Assembly: GCF_032854445.1 (NCBI RefSeq)
Contig: NC_088300.1
Coordinates: forward strand, 13,177,191 to 13,241,190
Reading direction: 5' to 3'
DNA length: 64,000 bases
Source of the DNA: Liolophura sinensis
Taxonomy: Eukaryota; Mollusca; Polyplacophora; Chitonida; Chitonidae
Shown here: one piece after another, positions 34,301 to 43,090 of the stretch
How positions within the stretch are numbered: the stretch's first letter is position 1
Layout of the letters: every line of letters starts with the position of its first letter
Program-made: the position numbers and the translations under genes
The notes under the pieces: model-generated
Told to the model about the DNA's origin: nothing
Database searches by the model: none
Seen by the model: the letters and a program-made list of their open reading frames with translations, nothing else

Positions 34301-36233
34301 CCCATGAATCACCACCAGCCTCGTCTTCAGATCGCAGCAGATGCCTCCCCACACCATCACACTACCACCTCCAAACGCTCGAACTTGCTGAACGCAATTT
34401 GGCACCAAACTTTCTCCTACACGCCTGTATACCCTAGCCCGACCGTCATTTTTGTACAGGCAAAACCTGCTCTCGTCGGAGAACATTACCCGTGCCCATT
34501 CACGCCTCTGCCAGCGTAGAACGCGCCTGGCCCATATCAGCCGACGACGTTGATTTTGAGGCGTTAGATAAACTCCACAATACGGTCGACGTGCCCTAAT
34601 ACCGTGTTGACGTAGTCGACGGTAGACTGTGTGTCGACTAATCGGGTGCCCTAGTGCCGTCGCCGCCGTTGACGTTGCCGTTATGTTCCGATTGCGGAGG
34701 TGAATGGTCCGGATGTGTCAATCTTCAGTGGGGGTGGTGACGCGTGGTGGACCGCTCCTAGGCCTGTCGGATGTAACGCCTGTCTGCCGGAGTCGCTGCA
34801 TAAATCTGACGATAGTTGCTCTTGTGCAACCAAAGGTTCTGGCAATGGCGGCGTTTGTCGCTCCTTGCTGGGCCATGCGAACAGCTCTCTCTCGCTCAAC
34901 TTGGCTCAAACGTGGCATGCCTCTGGTGTTTTTCTGACGACTGTGTTCCTAACGTTTCCCGTCGACTCATTTAACCGCCAAAATGCACGTTCATGTCGTG
35001 TTACACGTGGAAGGGCCATTTTTCGATTTTATGCTAAGTTTAGGCAAATCTTGCTTTGTTGGGCCAGTTTGTTCCCTGGATGGATCGGCGTTTACACGGG
35101 TAATAGGGCTCATCATGCATAATTTCTCAATTTTTTACTTTGCGCGATTTTTATGTATTTGTTTTGGTGTATACTTTCTTTTGAGCACTAGTTTATATAA
35201 AATTGTTCATGCATATATTGTCCGACATGTTCCCATGTATTAAATAATGTACTCTTTTTTCATCAAAAAATGACCATAATATAAACGTGGAATCAACACT
35301 GATTCACGATGTTGATTAAACATTATTAAACACACGTTTAATAAACGTGATATTGCGTTGCTCAACGTCACGACCTGATTCGACATGATATCAACGTTGC
35401 ATCGTGTGCCCACTGGGACGTGTCAATAAACCGAACAGACAGAAGTCATTAGACATACTCTAATCCCAACAGCATGTAGCATCATATATAGGCAGGACAA
35501 GGTCATGTCTAATTATCTCCATCTAGTTACGTTTTAGTGCTGCTTAATTTCAAAATAATCGTTCTGAAATATCACTGAATATGTTCCAGTGTAATGCAGC
35601 TAACAATAATTGGTTGAATGTGTTGTGCTGTAATACACCTGATCATTCCTGATGATGGCAAAATAAAATGTTGAAATACGGAGTGAAAATGAAGCCTTCG
35701 TTTTTCGGAGTTGCACAGTTGGTATGTTTAGAACGATTGTCACACTTTACGACGTTTTTCTCGGTAAAACCACTGCTTTGGGACATAACCAGCCCCCCCA
35801 ACTTTGTTCTGAACATGAAATATCATATTGTTTCTTGATATTTTCGTTTCAGACGGATTCGCCTCAAAATTCCTCAGTTAAAAAATACAGCTCGAAAAAT
35901 GCACTAGCAATGGTGATGGATTTTTCGATATTGTCTAACAGCACCGTGATGTTGATAGACGTCATCCAGCAGTGGCAGTTAACGACAGATCCATTGTTGA
36001 CAGTTCTCCTTATCTTGCTGCCATTCGTCATGTTTTTACAACTTCCGGTGGCCATTTTGGTGATGCTGGCAATCCACGGAAATTACCATGAGAATACAAG
36101 AAGACACATCCAGAATAGCATTTTGGCACTTTTGTCATTGTCTACTGCTCTTATGCTGGTTTCAGATTTGTTAAAAGTGAAGACAGATTCAGTCCAAGTT
36201 GTGGTGGCACCCTCAACTGGGCGCAAAGAGTAA
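31283..36233 (+). CDS. Ninjurin-like membrane protein with a tandem array of repeat-encoding exons
   Basis: Identified coding exons are 31283-31366, 31608-31694, 31962-32048, 32347-32415, 32645-32731, 33325-33411 and 35853-36233. Joined, they give 293 aa plus an undetermined N-terminus. The last exon encodes the ninjurin core: KKYSSKNALAMVMDF, the amphipathic stretch before the first membrane helix, then helices at about exon residues 47-74 and 86-108. Vertebrate NINJ1/NINJ2 are cell-surface homophilic proteins of about 140-150 aa; NINJ1 oligomerises to rupture the plasma membrane in lytic death. Here the short extracellular N-terminal region is replaced by six homologous 23-29-residue segments, each one exon and each phase 0 at both ends. 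NINJ1 has Ser-Lys-Lys where this protein has Ser-Lys-Asn. The gene is tail-to-tail with the SLC46-type transporter at 37101. Membrane-core assignment is strong; the true start is not established. Confidence 0.85.
31608..31694 (+). CDS. Ninjurin-like gene, repeat exon B
   Basis: 29 codons, phase 0/0, acceptor GATTTTTTTCAG, donor GTAATT. The core is KSYNSNSNKT, with one N-K-T glycosylation sequon, and it ends ESIEV. The frame reads through the donor for another 36 codons, which is why it looks longer as a simple open frame. Confidence 0.78.
31962..32048 (+). CDS. Ninjurin-like gene, repeat exon C
   Basis: 29 codons, phase 0/0, acceptor AATTCATTTCAG, donor GTAAGA. It encodes KTEDAKPKQEEHISYNTTED, with an N-T-T sequon in the core, then SAVTDLTEA. 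It is closest to exons A and E. Confidence 0.78.
32347..32415 (+). CDS. Ninjurin-like gene, repeat exon D (shortened, divergent)
   Basis: 23 codons, phase 0/0, acceptor GATCTACTTCAG, donor GTAATT. It keeps the first half (AKNLDPQE) and the end KEV, but the SYNTN core is lost and a cysteine appears (DVCAAKEV). The 18-nt shortfall is a multiple of three, so the frame survives. Confidence 0.68.
32645..32731 (+). CDS. Ninjurin-like gene, repeat exon E
   Basis: 29 codons, phase 0/0, acceptor GATTTTTTTACAG, donor GTAATC. It encodes STEDTKLNPREHNSYNTNDN and then KALTDTTEV. This is close to the consensus of the array. Confidence 0.78.
33325..33411 (+). CDS. Ninjurin-like gene, repeat exon F
   Basis: 29 codons, phase 0/0, acceptor CCAACTTAG, donor GTAAAT. 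It begins TMEAGNLGQEEKNSHSSN and has an N-R-S sequon. Its start (ACAATGGAGGC) resembles exon A (ACAATAGAGGC) more than B to E, suggesting that the outer cassettes share an origin. Confidence 0.75.
33664..35193 (-). mobile_element. Tc1/mariner-type DNA transposon (about 1.53 kb), inactive
   Basis: Terminal inverted repeats of about 26 bp (start AACTAGTGCTCAAAAGAAAG) lie at 33664-33689 and 35168-35193, each flanked by a TA dinucleotide as expected for Tc1/mariner target duplication. Between them, on the minus strand, is a broken transposase. The element sits in the last intron of the ninjurin-like gene, opposite to its transcription. Confidence 0.88.
33916..34918 (-). pseudogene. Tc1-like transposase pseudogene
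   Basis: The frame starts at 34918 with a helix-turn-helix region (MPRLSQVERERAVRMAQQ, AAIARTFGCTRATIVRF). It stops early at about 34718 and continues in another frame with the catalytic block FSDESRF and VWGGI. It shifts again near 34240, just before the HDNARPH block carrying the second catalytic Asp, and ends with LNPTEHLW (third acidic residue, Glu) and a C-terminal tail finishing at 33916. With at least two frameshifts it cannot make an active enzyme. The DDE residues can still be traced, so decay is fairly recent. Confidence 0.85.
35853..36233 (+). CDS. Ninjurin-like gene, terminal exon with the ninjurin membrane core
   Basis: 126 codons plus TAA, phase 0, acceptor TTTTCGTTTCAG. It holds the whole family core: YSSKNALAMVMDFSILSNST, DVIQQWQ, a long hydrophobic helix (LLTVLLILLPFVMFLQLPVA...), a polar loop HGNYHENTRRH, a second helix, and a short tail ending GRKE. 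The 'Y.SK..A...MD...L..N...L...' pattern is the ninjurin signature. Confidence 0.85.
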   Translation, partial: TDSPQNSSVKKYSSKNALAMVMDFSILSNSTVMLIDVIQQWQLTTDPLLTVLLILLPFVMFLQLPVAILVMLAIHGNYHENTRRHIQNSILALLSLSTALMLVSDLLKVKTDSVQVVVAPSTGRKE

Positions 36234-36511
36234 GACCTCATGTGATATTCCACTTGCGACATGTGGCTGGAGCACTAGATTTACTGACATATTCGGGCTT
36301 GTAACACATCATAAGATACCAACTACACAAGAGGATGCACCCATCGGCGAAAGGAAACAATATACCCACGTGTTTCACCTCAGGACGATTCCGTTTTCAC
36401 CTGTTATAGCTTTGATAAACAATACGTAATACTTATGTCTGGAAACATTTACGAAGTATGATATACCGACATTTTTCTCATTGTTTTATACCGTTCCAGG
36501 CAACCTCTTGA

Positions 36512-36517
36512 AATAAA
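36512..36517 (+). promoter_or_regulatory. Polyadenylation signal AATAAA for the ninjurin-like gene
   Basis: The hexamer lies about 280 bases after the TAA stop and is followed by a TTGTTGTTGTTCT-type GT-rich stretch, the usual layout of a eukaryotic 3' processing site. The assignment is by position only. Confidence 0.55.
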
Positions 36518-37100
36518 TAAACATATTCGATCATAAACTTGTTGTTGTTCTATATTCACCTAAGTATGGAGAATAATCTAATCTGTGAACCGTTTACCGC
36601 AAAATGGAATAGAGCAAAACTCGATATAATGTTATGCTCTCAAAAGTATCCGAAAATCCAAAGAAACATTATTGCATAATCAAACGCACAAGTGGTTAAA
36701 CTTTGGTGATTCGATTATATTTATGCAAATGGTGATTAAAAGAAAAACGTTTTTTTCCTTCTTAAGTCATGGTTCTTTTTCTGCTATTATAAAGTGTGCT
36801 TTTTTGCTCCACTGGCGACTAGAAGCCCTTACTCCCTATCATTAATTCAGACACATTTGTCGATAGTTTTACAAAGAGACGGGTAGACATCGAGGTCCTT
36901 ACAGGCTTCTTCATCCCATCGTCCACATTCAACACGTCAGAAGAACAGGGTGTCTCATTGCAACTTATTATGAACTAAAGGATTTTTACCTCTAGGCGAT
37001 GTATTCAATCTCTCACCAAGTAGTTGTATTTGGGATAGACCCTTCACAGAGAAGCTAATTATCTCCTGAAATCCTCCTTTATGACGCCATTATCCACTAC

Positions 37101-37191
37101 TCATGAATGTGACTTCATCTCTTTCGGTTCATCATTCACAACTTGAACATTTTCATTTCCAGCCGTTCTGCGTTTTCCTCGCTCCAAAACA
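37101..37191 (-). CDS. SLC46-like gene, coding exon 4 (cytoplasmic tail)
   Basis: 91 nt, phase 2 in, acceptor CATTCTTTTGCAG, TGA stop at 37103-37101. It encodes VLERGKRRTAGNENVQVVND and then EPKEMKSHS, a hydrophilic tail with a basic start, as expected just after the last membrane helix. It rests on splice phase and chemistry rather than on conserved residues. Confidence 0.62.
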
Positions 37192-40100
37192 CTGCAAAAG
37201 AATGAGAAAATATAAAAGTTAATCGTTTGAAACAGAAAAAAGATTGCCTTGACTTGCCATCGAGCGAGTATCGTCTTACTAGCCTTGGCGCCACTGCGAC
37301 GACATCGCTAGCTTGAGTAGTTAGTGATTTTAAGCTTGATAAGTTATAGCCAGAGGGAGACTAATTTAAAGATATTGGATGTTCTAATTATTCATCATAG
37401 GGATTCTCCTAAAGAAGACGAATGGGAACAAAAATTAAAAAATTAAGAAAAAACCAAAAAACAAAACAAAAACCAACAAACAAGGACAATCATCACATCT
37501 GTATTGACTTGGAAATTGCATATCAGAAGACATCCGAATGTGTGGACAACCTGTATAAATAAATTGTGAATTATCGACATTATAACATGGCTTTCCGTAA
37601 TGCTCTGTCATACCGTAAGGTATGAGCTGTACTTATTTCCACTCTTTTTCTATATCAGCTGATTAGCTTTCTGTCAAAATATAAAATATCAAGGTTTCAT
37701 CGTTTAGATATTTTTTATCTCTCCTGCACTAGCTCTAATTGGTGGTGGAGGTGGTGTTTGGGAGGGGGCGGATTTATGAACCATGTAGTCGACACAACAT
37801 TCTCTTTTCCGCTCTAGCTTGCAGCTAGGACGGATTTATACGTAATTTAGTATACATACATGTGTGTCTTTTAGGCGTTGATCCTCCACGATGCAAAACG
37901 ATGACTTTAGATTCTAAACAATATTAAAGGTGGATAATTTTAAGGACTGATCTGAACAATTTTGGTATGATTCATCTTTCAATTTACTGTACTCTCTGTA
38001 TATTTGAAAAGTTAAACATTGTTGTGTACTACATCATATCAGGTCATATACCACGGTTTCCGGTGCCCAAAAGCGCTTACTGGATGACTAAAGCGAGAGT
38101 TCCACAATTGCGGATTTTTGGGTCTTGAGAGCCCATTTTATAAAGTAAGTTTGACTTTACCTGCTTCGACATGTGAATTTAACGCGTACATTTGGAACTA
38201 AGCAGTAAATTGGGAACACATAATATGTTTGAACTTCTGAGTTATAATTTAAGCATTTTTAGAGTTTTATTTTTTACAGGACCCAAAACTTTTAGGACAT
38301 ATACGCCTGGCCCTATATATACCCACATTTAAAAATCACCACAAAGACAAAAAAGTTTGATTTAGGGTACTCTCAAAAAGGAAATATGTACAGATTTGTG
38401 TAGCTCATGACTAGGTACCCGGTACACAAGTTTGTGTATAGAATGTGTTTAACTTAATTTGCTTGTATTGCACCGGTATACGTTTTGTACACACTTAATG
38501 TTGGAGAGCACTCTTTTTTAACCTTCGGCCGACAGCGAGAAAAGCTTACATGAACAATCCTACTGCAACCAACAGCAAGCCTCCCATGAACATGTAAACG
38601 GCACCGTGGAATAATGACAAAGTAGACCGGTAGATGACGTTGAAAACTATGCCGTTCGTGAGCATGGTGATTGCCTCGATAACAGCCACACTGCCGAACA
38701 TTGCACCTGGTAAAGGGAAGATAATTGGTTAGCTGTTATCATACTGGTGTCTTCTGCCACTAGTTAACCTTAGCTGATCATAGATGTTACCAATGCTACG
38801 TCAGAGCCCGGGGTAAACCAACGACCATCCGCACGTTGATGGCAAACATTCACTTATGAGGAAGCCAGAATGAACTGGACGTGAACTCACAGCGACTGCG
38901 TTGGTGAGAGGCCTCTGGGTCATTACTCTGCGCTAGCGCGCAAACCAACTGAGCCACAGAGGCCCCCAGAATATTTTGTACAAGAGACAATTTGCTCGTG
39001 GACACTTTCACGGAAGGTCATTCTGCTTAAGCCATGGCGCCGGGGGCGGGAAGGAGATGGTCGGAGGGGCGGTCAATTTGATACTATTTAAGCATTTACA
39101 TGACCAAGTGGAAAAATACCCTAACTCAGGTAAACTGACAAGACGTCGTATTTCAGGACAGAAATTTTCGAGCAAAAGTGGTCCCCAGTGACATATTGAA
39201 ATACGGAACATACATTATTATGTTAATAGTTTTATATACCTATTTGAATATCGTTCATCAAGAGGGCTTCATCAAGAAGCTATTTCATCCAAGCCACATT
39301 TGTTCGTATATCGTCTAGATCGTGTTTGATATGCCAAACACGAATGGAACAGCTGATAATTAAGGTGGAATTAATAATAGATACACATGAATCTTGAAAC
39401 ATCGCTATCAGAATGTGATCCGAATTTGGTATAATTTTACCGTGTTGTCCTTGAGGTGTTAGCTTTGATAATATCGCCCGAACCAAGGATATGGCAGCGC
39501 TGGCGAAAGCTCCGACGGTTACAGCTGCAGAAATAAGAGAATACCAGGTATCTAGGCGAATACATATTAATCTTAAACACAACATTACAATACGTCCGGA
39601 ATATTTATTTATGAATGAGAATTATTGGAGTGTTTAAATCGAAGTGATTGTATATGGCTTTACAGTGGACGAAAAGACGTATTTTAAAAGACTGATGCAA
39701 CAAACCGCTGGAGCTTTAAAGGGAGTACGATTATAAAGAGAAAATTCTTAAGACAATCAAAATTTAGAAAAGAAAAATTACATGTATTTTTCGAAAAGCG
39801 TTGAGAGCTTTCCCCGTACGATTGCCTAGAAAACAAACTGTCGGTTTATGTAAAAATAAAGGTGCCAATAAAATATTTGATTTTCATTTGTGTTTTGAGT
39901 TTAATTACTCTTATCTCACGTATTATCTGTACTCTCCACCAGTTAGGCAAACATTTGCAAATGTCAATGCGGTGCGGCTGTGTCATTGCGTCGTATAACT
40001 GACATGCCACGTGACATACATGTACTTGTTTATCATTTCTTCTGAAGATATCTTTTCATACAAAACATCAAAAACTCTATACTTTTTTGTTATCTCCCAC

Positions 40101-41276
40101 TTCCAGTTGGCTGAACTATATTTACGTTATCGTTAGGAAATCCAAAGACTTACAGGTAAACATGAGAATGTCATTCCATGCAAAGCCCTGAACAACGACT
40201 CCAAGGAAAAATGATATGGTCGAAAGCATTGCGATCTTGGCGTCAGGGAGCCATCTTTGCAACACTGTTACCAGGATAAGCCCACCTAAGGCTGCGGAGA
40301 CTCGATGTGCCACCCCGAAGTACCCAATCTTCACTGAATCCCAACACAACGGCGAATTAAGCATGAACAGTATGTCTACAGAGGGCTTCCCCAAGCCAAT
40401 CAGTGCCAGGATAAAGAAACTGCAACCGCCGATCTGGAACAAAAACCTGTTCACTTTCTTTGAAAAATAAAAATAGAAGGTTGAATAAAAGTACTGCTTG
40501 ACGCTCAATGTCGTGTAAGTCGACACAACATGCGATTCGGGTAAGATAAACTGTATTATGCCAGCGTCTAGGAACAGTAATGCTGTGCCGACTACAAAGG
40601 GTATGGTGTAACCCCAACTGTGTATCACATGTCCCAAAGCCACGTCCGTTACACCCAGACTGAAAGCGATCACAGTTTCCACCAGGGTTATTCGAAGCGA
40701 GCGTGAGTTACCTCCCTTCGTCAAGTCGGATGTGTAAGCAAACATACCTATCAGAAAGGTGACAAAACCACCGGAAATGCCTTCCAGGAAATGACCGATG
40801 TATACGAACTGAATGGGCAACGTCCAGTAGGAAACAACTGCATATGTTACGGTCATGGCAATGAAACCAAATACTGGTAACAGGAAGAGAACTTTTCTTC
40901 CAACGCGGTCCGAGAAGGCTCCAAGCAGGAATATGACCACGATGCTGGGGATGCCACTGGTCATAGACAGATACATCTTAATGGTGGCCGCTCTGGACTG
41001 AGATTCTATCATCACTGTGTAGCTTAGACTGCTTGTGTTAGCCTCACATCTAGTTCCGGTCGACGATATCTCGGTGATGTTCCACTCCAAACGGACCTCC
41101 TTTATGAAATGTGCCACCAAATACTGGGAATATGTTGACGATATGATCATCATGGACGAGACAAATAACGCCAGGACGCCCCATATGACATGGAATCGCC
41201 TCCCAAGGTTAACATTGGTATCCCGTAGGTCAGTCTCCTTCTCGTCTGATATCACGCTCTTGTCAGCAACAGGCAT
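37101..41276 (-). CDS. SLC46-family (proton-coupled folate transporter-like) MFS transporter, 484 aa
   Basis: Coding exons are 41276-40154, 39524-39441, 38706-38550 and 37191-37101, with consistent phases and AG/GT borders (donors GTAAGT, GTAAAA, GTAAGC). The SLC46 family covers plasma-membrane and lysosomal carriers for folates, steroid conjugates and muropeptides. Visible marks: a cytoplasmic N-terminus; TM1 (about 30-50); a long first luminal loop with sequons at N66 and N80; the MFS motif GAFSDRVGRK (119-128) between TM2 and TM3; several further hydrophobic helices; the central loop; and a last half rebuilt across three introns (MFTSVTVGAFASA, SKLTPQGQHGAMFGSVAVIE, then TNGIVFNVIYRSTL). 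The tail is a charged 29-residue cytoplasmic segment. Family members are usually 450-490 aa. The ATG at 41276 lies just inside an acceptor (TTTTAACAG before 41296), so a 5' untranslated exon probably lies upstream. The substrate cannot be told from sequence. Confidence 0.85.
38550..38706 (-). CDS. SLC46-like gene, coding exon 3
   Basis: 157 nt, phase 1 to phase 2, acceptor CCCTTTACCAG, donor AT|GTAAGC. It encodes the last membrane helices (MFGSVAVIEAITML, VYMFMGGLLLVAVGLF). Reading through the donor gives an immediate ATG TAA, that is a stop after GLFM. Confidence 0.82.
38803..38967 (-). repeat. tRNA-SINE family 1, tRNA head half
   Basis: On the plus strand it runs from GAGCCCGGGGTAAACC to CGCTAGCGCGCAAACCAACT and GAGCCACAGAGGCCCC, so the tRNA-like promoter region is intact while the 3' end is missing. 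It lies in the SLC46-like intron between exons 2 and 3. Confidence 0.88.
39441..39524 (-). CDS. SLC46-like gene, coding exon 2
   Basis: 84 nt, phase 1/1, acceptor TTATTTCTGCAG, donor GTAAAA. It encodes VTVGAFASAAISLVRAILSK and then LTPQGQH, the family 'RS..SKLV....QGK' region that follows a membrane helix. Confidence 0.82.
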
Positions 41277-41296
41277 GTCAACGGGCGGAAGCCTTA
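40154..41296 (-). CDS. SLC46-like gene, main coding exon
   Basis: The acceptor TTCTTTTAACAG precedes 41296. The initiator MPVADK begins at 41276, and 374 codons plus one base run to the GTAAGT donor (40153-40148). The open frame continues upstream to a Met at 41414, but that part crosses the acceptor and looks like intron, so the internal Met is preferred. It carries about ten of the twelve membrane helices. Confidence 0.82.
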
Positions 41297-42153
41297 CTGT
41301 TAAAAGAACAACGACATACATGAAACGTTTGACACATTTATAACATAAAAATTTCTTGAAATATTCCGAGAGGATATAATACAGGAGGCGTACTGACAGG
41401 TATCGATATCTCATGAAGATAGCATGTAGGCCAACTTCAAAAAGGTTTTACATTATATACAAGAAAAAACTCCCTTGTTATACAGAAACCATTATCTATG
41501 GATAATATTTGGTTGTGATATTCTTATTTTTTTCCCAACGGACATGTTAAAAACTTGGCATGCTGTCCAACTTCCACATCATTTAGGTTTATAAATTATT
41601 AATAGGCAAATTTCTACCCTTTTTAACCAGGAAATGCATGTGTTTTAAACAAGGATAGTTGTTATGTTCGACGTTTTAGATCATGTGACCTGAAAACTGC
41701 AACTCCTCACCACATTCTTAGCCGTTTGGGTATAAGTACATGTAAGTCCATTGTAGTCCGATACAATATGCGCATGACAATTAAATGTGTACATGTATGC
41801 AAGCAGACACTGTTCTGTTGAGAAACCTGGATTCTCGGGCGCCGATTGTTACAACAATGGAGTAATAAACAGGTAACATTTAAGACCGACAATAAAGCCA
41901 GGTGTTGACTCAAACATTCTTCTGCCAGTCGTCAAGCACAATGAAAATTAATCCCGGCTAAATCAACCCAAGGCCAATGTCCGAAACAACGTTCAACACA
42001 GACAACCGGAGATCTAAGAAAGTGTATGAAGTAAGATGGATAGATTGTTAGGGATTCATATAAAGAAATGCAGTTAACACTGATCATGTAGGTCACAAAT
42101 TGACAAATATTAATTCTTTACTATAGTTTTATCAGAACAGAAAATAAGATTTG

Positions 42154-42312
42154 GCCCGACGGCTACCTGGCGGACGGTGGTGGGTTTTCCCGAGGCTTTG
42201 CCCGGACCAATCCCAGAATATTTCTATCCGCCGTCGTATCAGTAAAATATTGTTGAATACATAGGGGACTCCATTTCAAATCAAAAAACAAATGAATAGT
42301 TAAATAAATAAA
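42154..42312 (+). repeat. tRNA-SINE family 1, degenerate core and 3' end
   Basis: GGTGGGTTTTCCCGAGGCTT, then TGCCCGGACC, a deletion, TCCGCCGTCGTATCAGTAAA, and a changed AATAAATAAAAT tail. Confidence 0.7.
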
Positions 42313-42474
42313 ATGGAATTTTTTTATTGTCGCACTTTGATGACTTGTATATTGTGAACTAAGTAATTTACTGAAACGTGGCGCCATAATAACATATTTG
42401 CTTATATATTTTTGTGGTGTTTGATGTCGTACTTCTGCAAGTATTTCCTACATATCCCTTTGAGAACAGGTGGG

Positions 42475-42565
42475 TTAGGTTACTTTGAAAATGGTTCGTG
42501 CGATTATCGAATAGGACTGCTCCTTTACGGTTCACAAGTGGTTTACGAATGTCCGACGACTCATA
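42475..42565 (+). repeat. Dispersed repeat family 4
   Basis: AAAATGGTTCGTGCGATTAT, then CGAATAGGACTGCTCCTTTA and GGTTTACGAATGTCCGAC closely match 63165-63255. A reverse piece is at 6755-6797. This explains part of a 112-codon open frame here. Confidence 0.7.
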
Positions 42566-42789
42566 GTGCAGAAATTCTTCCCTTGTATGTCGACTGGCAC
42601 GATTATGATTTGAGGAAAAACAACCTCCTCCTAGATGGTACCAGACAAAATTCCTGGTCTAAAGCTGCAGCCGAAATAGCAAGAGTAGTATTCGAGTCTC
42701 TACTCTATTTTGTTAGGGCTCCTTGGCTGTCACGACAATGCGCTTGTTGACTGAACTAATGAGGGCCTCTTTGCATTGTTTTAATGTGA

Positions 42790-43090
42790 TAGTATGTTAA
42801 ATGTGATGGCAACAAAGCATTTTGAGTAATTCTACACCTGTGACGTCTGAAAAATTGCAATTAACATAACATTTACTGCATTTTGGAGGTGTGTAAATTG
42901 CTACTATTTATGCATTCACACGATCAGTTAGAATAAAACCCTGACTGATGTACATGTAAACTGGCAAGAGACCGTATTTCGCCGGTTACGTGTGATCATT
43001 TGTCAGCTATCACACTGTCTTCGCTGCTCAGGGTTTACTCTCTGTGCGGCACGTTTTTAATTGCATCTAATTGTTAGATATGTCTGTGCA
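42790..43090 (-). repeat. Dispersed repeat family 3, reverse copy
   Basis: The reverse complement contains AGCAGCGAAGACAGTGTGAT, TCACACGTAACCGGCGAAAT and GGGTTTTATTCTAACTGATC, matching the copy at 25975. Its outer end (GAGTAATTCTACACCTGTGA) also matches that copy's flank. Confidence 0.75.

Noticed and set aside
34681-35122. Plus-strand frames of 140 and 77 codons
   Set aside because: They are antisense shadows of the Tc1-like transposase, which is on the minus strand.
35724-35852. Met at 35724 as start of a compact ninjurin
   Set aside because: The 43 codons before 35853 lie upstream of a strong acceptor (TTTTCGTTTCAG) and have no ninjurin likeness. Initiation here cannot be fully excluded without RNA.
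41277-41414. N-terminal extension of the SLC46-like protein to Met at 41414
   Set aside because: It crosses the acceptor TTCTTTTAACAG at 41297 and adds a Tyr/Leu-rich stretch unlike family N-termini. The Met at 41276 gives a typical length.
42412-42750. 112-codon frame at the edge of a SINE
   Set aside because: Much of it is a dispersed repeat also present at 63165, and no domain or splice structure was found.
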